NCBI GenBank assembly: GCA_947177925.1
Contig: CAMWWJ010000241.1
Location: 1 to 5,099 of the forward strand
Direction of reading: 5' to 3'
DNA: 5,099 nt
Source of the DNA: an uncultured Lachnospiraceae bacterium
Lineage (GTDB): Bacteria; Bacillota; Clostridia; Lachnospirales; Lachnospiraceae
Shown here: positions 1-5,099 of the stretch, one piece after another
Layout: every line of letters starts with the position of its first letter
How positions within the stretch are numbered: position 1 is the first letter of the stretch
Translations under genes and position numbers: made by a program
Notes under the pieces: generated by a model
Database searches by the model: none
What the model was told of the DNA's origin: nothing
Seen by the model: the letters and a program-made list of their open reading frames with translations, nothing else

Positions 1-2263
1 GGATTTGATGGAAGAAGGACTGTGGGCTTTTTACAGTGAGGATATGGACAGGAAGCTGGAAGCCGGACAGGTGATGGTATTTTATGGAAATTTAAAAAGA
101 GGCTTTGAATATCCGCTGATACAGTTTGCGGTTTTATCGGAAAGCGATATTTTTGGAGAAAAGAAAAAAAGAAAGAAAAAGAAATATGAAGGGGAAAAAA
201 TCCACGATTTTACGGAGCTGAAGGTAGGGGATTATGTAGTCCACGAAAATCACGGCCTTGGTGTTTATAAAGGAATTGAAAAGGTGGAAGTGGATAAGGT
301 AGTAAAGGATTATATGAAGATTGAATATCGGGATGGAGGCAATCTTTATGTGCTTGCCACCGGTTTTCATGCAATCCAGAAATATGCTTCGGCAGATGCC
401 AGAAAGCCCAAGCTGAATAAGCTTGGTACAAAGGAATGGGATAAGACCAAGACCAAGGCAAAGACAGCCGCTATGGAAGTGGCAAAGGATCTGGTACAGC
501 TTTATGCTGCCAGACAGGAAAAGGAAGGCTATGTATTCAGCGGGGATACTTTGTGGCAAAAGGAATTTGAAGAGCTGTTTCCTTATGAAGAGACAGAAGA
601 CCAGCTTATGGCAATTGAGGAAACAAAAAAAGATATGGAGAGCACAAAAATCATGGACCGGCTCATTTGCGGGGATGTGGGCTACGGCAAAACGGAAATT
701 GCCATCCGGGCGGCATTTAAGGCAGTTCAGGAAGGGAAACAGGTAGTATATCTGGTGCCCACTACCATTTTGGCACAGCAGCATTATGATACTTTTGTGC
801 AGAGAATGAAAAATTATCCCATTACCATTGAACTGATGTCCAGATTCCGCACAAGCGCCCAGCAGAAGAAAGCGGTGGAAGGCTTGAAAAAAGGCATGGT
901 GGATATTGTAATCGGCACTCATAGAGTGCTTTCCAAGGATGTAAGCTACAAGGATCTGGGGCTTTTGATTATTGATGAGGAACAGAGATTTGGAGTGACC
1001 CACAAGGAAAAAATCAAACAGATGAAGGATAGCATTGATGTGCTTACCTTAACGGCAACTCCCATTCCAAGGACGCTGCATATGAGTCTTGTGGGCATTC
1101 GGGATATGAGCGTGCTGGAGGAGCCCCCTAATGACAGGATGCCTATTCAGACCTATGTCATGGAATATAACGAAGAAATGGTAAGGGAAGCCATTGTCAG
1201 AGAGCTTGCAAGACAGGGGCAGGTTTATTATGTATACAACCGGGTGAATCAGATAGATGAAGTGGCAATGAAGCTGCAGGCCCTTGTGCCGGAGGCGAAC
1301 GTGGCATTTGCCCACGGACAGATGAAGGAACGTGAGCTGGAAGAAATTATGTATGATTTTATCAACGGAGAAATTGATGTGCTTGTTTCCACCACCATTA
1401 TTGAGACAGGGCTGGACATTCCTAATGTAAATACGATGATTATCCACGATTCGGATAATCTGGGACTTTCCCAGCTTTATCAATTGCGGGGACGGGTAGG
1501 ACGTTCTAACCGGAATGCTTATGCCTTTTTAATGTACAGAAGGGATAAGATGTTAAAGGAAGTGGCGGAAAAACGCCTTCAGGCAATTAAAGAATTTACG
1601 GATCTGGGAAGCGGCTTTAAAATTGCCATGAAGGATTTGGAAATCAGGGGAGCGGGCAATCTGCTTGGTGCAAAACAGCATGGACATATGGAAGCGGTAG
1701 GCTATGATCTTTATTGCAAAATGCTGAATGAAGCAGTAAAATCATTAAAAGGGCAAAAGGAAGCAGTGGACTTTACTACTACGATAGATATGGACGTGGA
1801 TGCGTATATTCCACAGGAATATATCGTAAATGAATTTCAGAAGCTGGATATTTATAAGCGCATTGCTGCTATTGAAAATCAGGAAGAAAGCGATGAAATG
1901 AAAGAAGAGCTTTTGGACCGTTTCGGTGCGGTTCCGGAAAGCGTGGAAAATCTTTTACGGATTTCCCTCATACGGGTAAAGGCTCATCAGATTTACGGAA
2001 CCGAGTTAAAGGGGAAAAAAGACAGGCTTGTGTTGACCATGCATGAACATGCCCCTTTATTGGTGGAAAATATCCCCAGGATTTTGAAAAAGCATGAGGG
2101 CAGGCTGTTGTTTTCACCTAAGGGCGTTCCAGTGTTTACTTACAAGCTGTACCCTACCGGATTTCTGAAAAAGGATGAAGAGGCGCTTTTACAGGCAGCA
2201 GAAGAGCTGCTGGCAGATATGGAAAAGGAATTGCTTTTAGGAACCGGAGATAAAATGGGGTGA
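1..2263 (+). CDS. mfd: Transcription-repair coupling factor Mfd, C-terminal part (5' end outside window)
   Basis: Mfd is a cytoplasmic DNA translocase that pushes stalled RNA polymerase off template lesions and recruits UvrA for nucleotide excision repair. The reading frame is open from the edge (base 1 is a third codon position). About 754 codons are present, against roughly 1150-1180 aa for complete family members, so most of the UvrB-like N-terminal module is missing. Residues below are numbered from the codon at base 5. The end of the UvrB-like module is at 1-50, then a Lys-rich linker at 53-60. The RNA-polymerase-interacting domain begins near 72 (KVGDYVVHENHGLGVY). The RecG-like superfamily-2 motor has Walker A GDVGYGKT (223-230), DEEQ (324-327), TATPIPRT (350-357), motif V near 461-474 and QLRGRVGR (493-500). 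The translocation (TRG) motif is near 545-561, and the autoinhibitory C-terminal domain spans about 600-740. No motif is broken. The TTG/ATG codons at 5-10 are internal, not starts. It is the first visible gene of a tight three-gene run. Confidence 0.98.
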   Translation, partial: DLMEEGLWAFYSEDMDRKLEAGQVMVFYGNLKRGFEYPLIQFAVLSESDIFGEKKKRKKKKYEGEKIHDFTELKVGDYVVHENHGLGVYKGIEKVEVDKVVKDYMKIEYRDGGNLYVLATGFHAIQKYASADARKPKLNKLGTKEWDKTKTKAKTAAMEVAKDLVQLYAARQEKEGYVFSGDTLWQKEFEELFPYEETEDQLMAIEETKKDMESTKIMDRLICGDVGYGKTEIAIRAAFKAVQEGKQVVYLVPTTILAQQHYDTFVQRMKNYPITIELMSRFRTSAQQKKAVEGLKKGMVDIVIGTHRVLSKDVSYKDLGLLIIDEEQRFGVTHKEKIKQMKDSIDVLTLTATPIPRTLHMSLVGIRDMSVLEEPPNDRMPIQTYVMEYNEEMVREAIVRELARQGQVYYVYNRVNQIDEVAMKLQALVPEANVAFAHGQMKERELEEIMYDFINGEIDVLVSTTIIETGLDIPNVNTMIIHDSDNLGLSQLYQLRGRVGRSNRNAYAFLMYRRDKMLKEVAEKRLQAIKEFTDLGSGFKIAMKDLEIRGAGNLLGAKQHGHMEAVGYDLYCKMLNEAVKSLKGQKEAVDFTTTIDMDVDAYIPQEYIVNEFQKLDIYKRIAAIENQEESDEMKEELLDRFGAVPESVENLLRISLIRVKAHQIYGTELKGKKDRLVLTMHEHAPLLVENIPRILKKHEGRLLFSPKGVPVFTYKLYPTGFLKKDEEALLQAAEELLADMEKELLLGTGDKMG

Positions 2264-2267
2264 TGGA
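2256..2267 (+). promoter_or_regulatory. Ribosome binding site overlapping the mfd stop, for the membrane-protein gene
   Basis: The stretch TGGGGTGATGGA matches the anti-Shine-Dalgarno complement (AGGAGGTGAT) well through GG-GGTGAT and contains the mfd stop TGA (2261-2263). The G run ends 7 nt before the ATG at 2268, a good spacing. This favours 2268 over the ATG at 2263, which lies in another frame. A site embedded in the upstream stop suggests translational coupling to mfd; that coupling is inferred. Confidence 0.75.
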
Positions 2268-3143
2268 ATGTACACATACAATTTTATACAATGGCTTATG
2301 TTTTTCTATATCTATTGTTTTTTTGGCTGGTGCTTTGAATCCGCTTATGTATCATTGCAAAAAAGAAAGCTGGTAAACAGAGGGTTTTTAAACGGACCGT
2401 ATCTGCCACTTTATGGATCCGGGGCCATTTCCGTATTATTTACCGCCCTGCCCTTTCGGGAAAATCCTGTGTGGGTCTATGTAGCAGGGGCATTGACGGC
2501 AACCCTGCTGGAATATATAACAGGAGTAGTGATGGAAGCCGTTTTTAAAGTGCGTTACTGGGATTACAGCAACCAGAAATTTAACTTTCAGGGACATATC
2601 TGTTTAAGCTCTACTATAGCATGGGGGTTTTTAAGTCTGGCAATGGTATTTGGCTTTCATAAGCCGGTAGAGGGACTGATTTTTTGTTTCAAGGCCAATA
2701 CATTAAATTTAATAGTGCTGGTAGTTTCCGTAATCATGGCGGCAGATTGTGCAGTAAGCTTTAAGGTAGCCTTTGAGTTTCGGGAAGTGCTTGGAAAGCT
2801 TCAGGGCCTGAAGGAAGAACTGAGGCTGATGCAAAAAAGGCTCGAAGTAATCGAGGCGGTATTAAATGATGAAGGAAGGCAGCGTCTTGAACAGCTCGGA
2901 CAAGTGCTGGAGGAGCGAAGAGAGCAAAAGGAGCAGAAAAGGGAAGAACGCAGGGAGCAGCTGGAACAGCTGAAGGAGGAGTTAGCTCAATTAAAAGAAA
3001 AGCAGCTTATTTATAAGGACAGGATAAAAGGCCATATGAACGTGCGGAAGCTGAAAACATTGTTTGGACGCAATCCATCTGCCGTTTCAAGAAAATATAA
3101 TGAAATATTTGAAGAGTTGAGAGAGCGTTTAAAGGAAAAATAG
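2268..3143 (+). CDS. Five-helix membrane protein of the ABC_trans_CmpB (putative ABC-transporter type IV) family with coiled-coil tail
   Basis: This 291-aa integral membrane protein has no established function. The Pfam family name suggests ABC transport, but no ATPase or binding protein is encoded here, so I would not assign transport. Hydrophobic segments lie at about 5-28, 47-62, 68-92, 109-130 and 144-168. Family-typical conserved patches sit in or beside them: FFGWCFES (18-25), NRGFLNGPYLPLYGSGA (37-53), LLEYITGVVMEAVF (80-93) followed by YWDYS (97-101), and FQGHICL (107-113). There is no separate signal peptide; the first helix probably serves as the anchor. From about 170 to 256 the protein becomes strongly charged and coiled-coil-like (EERREQKEQKREERREQ around 215-231), followed by a basic tail with NVRKLKTLFGRNP near 258-270. 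The tail is presumably cytoplasmic and may oligomerise or bind a partner. The start is set by the strong site overlapping the mfd stop. It lies 4 nt after mfd and 37 nt before the HD-GYP gene, so it is likely co-transcribed with both. Confidence 0.85.
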   Translation: MYTYNFIQWLMFFYIYCFFGWCFESAYVSLQKRKLVNRGFLNGPYLPLYGSGAISVLFTALPFRENPVWVYVAGALTATLLEYITGVVMEAVFKVRYWDYSNQKFNFQGHICLSSTIAWGFLSLAMVFGFHKPVEGLIFCFKANTLNLIVLVVSVIMAADCAVSFKVAFEFREVLGKLQGLKEELRLMQKRLEVIEAVLNDEGRQRLEQLGQVLEERREQKEQKREERREQLEQLKEELAQLKEKQLIYKDRIKGHMNVRKLKTLFGRNPSAVSRKYNEIFEELRERLKEK

Positions 3144-3170
3144 CTAGGGCATTCGAAAAAATATTTCGGG

Positions 3171-3176
3171 AAGGAG
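3171..3176 (+). promoter_or_regulatory. Ribosome binding site of the HD-GYP response-regulator gene
   Basis: AAGGAG lies 4 nt before the ATG at 3181, which is somewhat short spacing for a Firmicute but a strong core. A small inverted repeat, CGAAA (3154-3158) and TTTCG (3164-3168) with a 5-nt AT-rich loop, sits immediately upstream and could be extended by two T-G wobble pairs. Whether it affects initiation is unknown. The start also matches the receiver domain, whose first strand KVLVVDD begins at residue 4. Confidence 0.7.
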
Positions 3177-3180
3177 ACAT

Positions 3181-4266
3181 ATGCGCGATAAAGTACTTGT
3201 TGTGGATGACATGGAAATAAACCGGGAAGTGCTGACAGAAATATTGCAGGATGAATATACAGTCATTACCGCAGAAGATGGAGAAAGTGCTGTAGAGATT
3301 TTGAAGGAGCAGCAGGATGAAATCATGGTTCTTCTGCTGGATCTGCTTCTGCCGGGAATAGATGGCTTTCAAGTGCTGGAAATCATGAGGGAGCAGGCAT
3401 GGATAGATAGAATACCGGTTCTTATAATCAGTTGTGAAAGCTCTGCCCAGGTGGAGAAACGCTGCTTTGATTATGGTGTTTCCGATTACATCAGAAAGCC
3501 CTTTGACAATGCGTTGGTAAAGCTGCGGCTGAAAAATATTGTGGATCTGCATTTGCTTCGAAACAAACTGGAAGAAAAGGTGGAAAAACAGACACGTCTT
3601 TTGCGGCAGCAGGCAGAACGCCTTCAAAAGAGCAATGAAAATATTATTGATATTTTAGGAAGTGTGATTGAAGGCCGGAACATGGAAAGCGGCGAGCACA
3701 TTAAACGGATAAAAGGCTTTACGAGAATATTGGCAAAACAGCTTATGGAGGATTATCCGGAATATCATATGACACTGGAACAAGCGGATATGATTGCCAA
3801 TGCCAGCGCTCTTCATGACATTGGAAAAATAGCCATACCGGATGGAATCCTGCTAAAGCCCGCAAAGCTTACGGGGGACGAATATGAATATATGAAATCC
3901 CATACTACCAGGGGATGTGAAATTCTGAATCAGATAAAAGGAGTATGGGATGAGGAATATCATGGGTTAAGCTATGAAATATGCAGATATCATCATGAGC
4001 GGTATGACGGGAAAGGATATCCGGACGGCCTGATGGGAGAAGAAATCCCTATTTCTGCCCAACTGGTATCCATTGCAGATGCTTACGATGCACTTGTCAA
4101 TGAAAGAGTATATAAAAGCGCATATTCAAAGGATCAGGCATTTCATATGATCATGACGGGAGAATGCGGTAATTTCTCTCCAAAGCTTTTGGACTGCTTT
4201 CAGAATGCAAGGGAAAAATTTGAGGCTCTGGCGGATCAATATAAAGATGGATTAGGGATACAATAA
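3181..4266 (+). CDS. Response regulator with receiver and HD-GYP domains (predicted cyclic-di-GMP phosphodiesterase)
   Basis: This 361-aa soluble protein has an RpfG-like layout. The receiver domain (about 1-120) has the acidic pair in VVDD (7-10), phospho-acceptor Asp54 in LLLDLLLPGIDG, Ser84 at the switch position and Lys106 in RKPF, so phosphorylation looks possible. A charged, coiled-coil-like linker (about 125-152) leads to the HD-GYP domain (about 155-350). That domain has Glu169/His173 (ESGEH), HDIGK at 212-216, His241, HHERYDGKGYP at 271-281, GLMGEEIP to 290 and Asp300/Asp303. All expected metal ligands are present, so it should be catalytically competent. Known family members hydrolyse c-di-GMP, and some act on related cyclic dinucleotides; the substrate here is inferred. 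No histidine kinase or diguanylate cyclase is in view, so it is an orphan regulator within this window. It follows the membrane-protein gene by 37 nt with no promoter or terminator I can support between them. No DNA-binding domain is present, so output should be enzymatic. Confidence 0.93.
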   Translation: MRDKVLVVDDMEINREVLTEILQDEYTVITAEDGESAVEILKEQQDEIMVLLLDLLLPGIDGFQVLEIMREQAWIDRIPVLIISCESSAQVEKRCFDYGVSDYIRKPFDNALVKLRLKNIVDLHLLRNKLEEKVEKQTRLLRQQAERLQKSNENIIDILGSVIEGRNMESGEHIKRIKGFTRILAKQLMEDYPEYHMTLEQADMIANASALHDIGKIAIPDGILLKPAKLTGDEYEYMKSHTTRGCEILNQIKGVWDEEYHGLSYEICRYHHERYDGKGYPDGLMGEEIPISAQLVSIADAYDALVNERVYKSAYSKDQAFHMIMTGECGNFSPKLLDCFQNAREKFEALADQYKDGLGIQ

Positions 4267-4334
4267 AAAATATAATTCTAAAAATGTGGAAATAATTGGA
4301 GTGCTTTTTCTGTGAAAGATTGAAAATTTCCAAG

Positions 4335-4363
4335 GTATAAAATGCCACCGTTTACAGATACTA
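4335..4363 (+). promoter_or_regulatory. Candidate sigma-G-type promoter of spoVT
   Basis: GTATA (4335-4339) fits the sigma-G -35 pattern GHATR. After 17 nt comes GATACTA (4357-4363), one mismatch from the -10 pattern CATNHTA. Transcription would start near 4370, giving a leader of about 45 nt before the ATG at 4417. In Bacillus subtilis spoVT is transcribed by sigma-G in the forespore, which supports the reading. A weaker sigma-A-like alternative in the same region is GTGAAA (4312-4317) with an 18-nt spacer to TATAAA (4336-4341). The intergenic stretch 4267-4416 otherwise shows no ORF and no intrinsic terminator for the HD-GYP gene. Confidence 0.5.
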
Positions 4364-4368
4364 GTATC
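4357..4368. promoter_or_regulatory. Perfect 12-bp palindrome over the spoVT -10 region, candidate operator
   Basis: GATACTAGTATC is identical to its reverse complement and contains the proposed -10 heptamer. Short outer inverted repeats surround it: TTTAC (4351-4355) with GTAAA (4372-4376), or alternatively ACCG (4347-4350) with CGGT (4370-4373). A dyad at this position is typical of a repressor site. From what I know of B. subtilis, SpoVT affects its own gene, so autoregulation is a candidate; the actual binder is not shown by the sequence. Confidence 0.4.
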
Positions 4369-4401
4369 ACGGTAAATATAGAAAACCTAAGATTTGCAAA
4401 T

Positions 4402-4406
4402 GGAGG
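4402..4406 (+). promoter_or_regulatory. Ribosome binding site of spoVT
   Basis: GGAGG lies 10 nt before the ATG at 4417, separated by an AT-only spacer. It settles the start at 4417 rather than the in-frame ATG at 4342, which has no comparable site and would add 25 residues absent from the family. Confidence 0.85.
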
Positions 4407-4416
4407 AAATTTATTT

Positions 4417-4962
4417 ATGAAAGCTACAGGAATTGTAAGAAGAATAGACGATTTAGGACGTATTGTAATACCAAAAGAAATCAGAAGAACCTTGAGGATT
4501 CGGGAGAGCGATCCTTTAGAAATATTTACAGACAGAGAAGGGGAAATTATCCTGAAAAAGTATTCTCCTATCGGAGAAATGACTACTTTTGCAAAACAGT
4601 ATGCGGAAAGTCTTTCGCAGGTTTCGGGAAAGACAGCATTGATTGCTGATAGAGACCAATTTATTGCGGTGGCAGGTGGCAGCAAAGGGCTGCTTGGCAA
4701 ATCCATCAGCAAGGATCTGGAAGAAAAATTAACCAATCGGGAAACAAGCGTTTCTTCCAAAGGGGAAAAGGGTTTTATCGAAATTGCCAAGGAGCAGGGA
4801 GAAGAGCCTTCCCAGCAGGTAATCAGCCCTATTATTTGTGAAGGTGATGTGATAGGAGCAGTAGTGCTTTTGGATAACGAAGGCAAAAATAAAATGGGTG
4901 ATGTGGAGAAAAAGCTGGTGCTTTCGGCGGCCGCTTTTTTGGGGAGACAGATGGAGCAGTAA
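4417..4962 (+). CDS. spoVT: Stage V sporulation protein T, AbrB/GAF transcription regulator
   Basis: SpoVT is a DNA-binding regulator active in the forespore, where it tunes sigma-G-dependent genes for spore coat, cortex and germination functions. The 181-aa product is close to the 178 aa of the B. subtilis protein and starts with the same hallmark, MKATGIVRRIDDLGR. Residues 1 to about 50 form the AbrB-type swapped-hairpin DNA-binding domain, with VIPKEIRRTLRIRESDPLEI at 17-36 nearly identical to known SpoVT proteins. Residues from about 55 to 181 form the GAF-like effector domain, including ALIADRDQFIAVAGGSKG (74-91), SPIICEGDVIGAVVLL (137-152) and the C-terminal helix AAAFLGRQMEQ (171-181). 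The domain pair sets it apart from short AbrB and Abh proteins. It is separated from the HD-GYP gene by 150 nt with its own candidate promoter, so it is probably an independent unit. No truncation or missing region is seen. Confidence 0.97.
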   Translation: MKATGIVRRIDDLGRIVIPKEIRRTLRIRESDPLEIFTDREGEIILKKYSPIGEMTTFAKQYAESLSQVSGKTALIADRDQFIAVAGGSKGLLGKSISKDLEEKLTNRETSVSSKGEKGFIEIAKEQGEEPSQQVISPIICEGDVIGAVVLLDNEGKNKMGDVEKKLVLSAAAFLGRQMEQ

Positions 4963-4973
4963 AATAGTATAAT
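4944..4973 (+). promoter_or_regulatory. Candidate sigma-A promoter at the end of spoVT
   Basis: A perfect TATAAT lies at 4968-4973, just after the spoVT stop. With an 18-nt spacer, GAGACA (4944-4949) inside the last spoVT codons matches four of six -35 positions. Transcription would begin near 4980, right before the inverted repeats that follow. The -10 is strong, the -35 moderate. An AT-rich chance match cannot be excluded. Confidence 0.45.
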
Positions 4974-4979
4974 GCTAAA

Positions 4980-5099
4980 GAGTTAGCCATCAGTTTGCTT
5001 TGGGGTGAACTGGTGGCTTGCTATTTAGTGGGGTTTGGATAAACGGACGTGGGAGCCGGCATAGCATATAGTAGTCTTAGGGGCACGCTTTCGCTCTGC
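4980..5099 (+). ncRNA. Candidate structured RNA or long leader, 3' end outside window
   Basis: This stretch has no credible ORF on either strand but carries ordered dyads. Hairpin 1 pairs AGCCATCAGTT (4985-4995) with AACTGGTGGCT (5008-5018): 11 pairs, one of them T-G. Directly abutting it, TGCTAT (5019-5024) pairs with ATAGCA (5061-5066). That second stem encloses GTTT-GGAT-AAAC (5033-5044) and a G-rich segment. Two stems with no gap between them, beginning a few bases after a predicted start site, look like a folded RNA rather than a simple terminator. I recognise no known RNA family (not tRNA, tmRNA, RNase P, SRP, T-box or a common riboswitch by eye). It could instead be the leader of an unseen downstream gene or a dispersed repeat. 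Confidence 0.35.
4985..5026 (+). terminator. Possible weak intrinsic terminator of spoVT (same hairpin as the RNA candidate)
   Basis: The 11-pair hairpin at 4985-5018 is followed by TGCTATTT, which has T's but no clean T run. It lies 22 nt after the spoVT stop, the usual place for a terminator, so it may terminate spoVT. The broken T tract and the upstream TATAAT box make this call weak, and it competes with reading the hairpin as the 5' stem of a new transcript. Confidence 0.3.

Noticed and set aside
5..10. TTG/ATG at the left edge as a gene start
   Set aside because: The frame is open to the edge and the encoded residues belong to the middle of Mfd, so the true start lies outside the window.
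134..1003. Long open frame on the - strand (289 codons), plus others at 210-461 and 1049-1483
   Set aside because: They lie antisense to conserved mfd, give Phe/His/Cys/Ile-rich proteins typical of reverse-complement shadows, and match no family I recognise.
2263..2265. ATG overlapping the mfd stop as start of the membrane protein
   Set aside because: It lies in a different frame from the membrane protein; the correct ATG is at 2268 with good spacing from the GGGG core.
3007..3627. Open frame on the - strand across the end of the membrane-protein gene and the HD-GYP receiver
   Set aside because: It is antisense to two well-supported genes, and its composition is shadow-like with no recognisable motif.
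4287..4332. Inverted repeat TGGAAAT (4287-4293) and ATTTCCA (4326-4332) as a terminator of the HD-GYP gene
   Set aside because: The arms are only 7 bp with a 32-nt gap and no T run follows, so it is not a convincing intrinsic terminator.
4342..4416. Longer spoVT start at the ATG at 4342
   Set aside because: It has no ribosome binding site, overlaps the predicted promoter and palindrome, and would add 25 residues before the conserved MKATG start.
4278..4886. Open frame of 202 codons on the - strand opposite spoVT
   Set aside because: The + strand SpoVT is clear-cut and the antisense product is low in recognisable features.
4972..4986. Small ORF starting ATG at 4972
   Set aside because: It stops after four codons and overlaps the TATAAT box.

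Overview
The window reads as a chromosomal segment of an endospore-forming Firmicute of class Clostridia. Lachnospiraceae or a close relative is my best guess. The evidence is a near-canonical SpoVT, low-to-moderate G+C by eye, strong GGAGG-type ribosome binding sites, and Lys/Glu-rich proteins using many AAA/GAA codons. All supported genes lie on the + strand.

Layout: (1) bases 1-2263 hold the 3' two-thirds of mfd, the transcription-repair coupling factor; its N-terminus lies off the left edge. (2) 2268-3143 encodes a five-helix membrane protein of the 'ABC_trans_CmpB / putative ABC-transporter type IV' family with a long charged coiled-coil tail. It starts 4 nt after the mfd stop, and its Shine-Dalgarno overlaps that stop. 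(3) 3181-4266 encodes a soluble response regulator with a receiver and an intact HD-GYP domain, a predicted cyclic-di-GMP phosphodiesterase with no partner kinase in view. (4) 4267-4416 is an AT-rich intergenic region with a sigma-G-like promoter whose -10 sits inside a perfect 12-bp palindrome. (5) 4417-4962 is spoVT, the forespore AbrB/GAF transcription regulator. (6) 4963-5099 has no credible ORF. It has a perfect TATAAT box followed by two abutting inverted repeats, so it may be the start of a structured RNA or leader that runs off the right edge.

How they fit together: mfd and spoVT are direct neighbours in Bacillus subtilis. Here the same backbone is interrupted by a membrane-protein gene and an HD-GYP regulator gene. 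The first three genes are tightly spaced and probably form one transcription unit, while spoVT appears to have its own sporulation promoter. A link between the membrane protein, second-messenger turnover and sporulation is only an inference from gene order. I see no mobile element, CRISPR array, tRNA or rRNA. The most interesting items are the unexplained structured tail after spoVT, the palindrome over the spoVT promoter, and the two-gene insertion in the mfd-spoVT neighbourhood.
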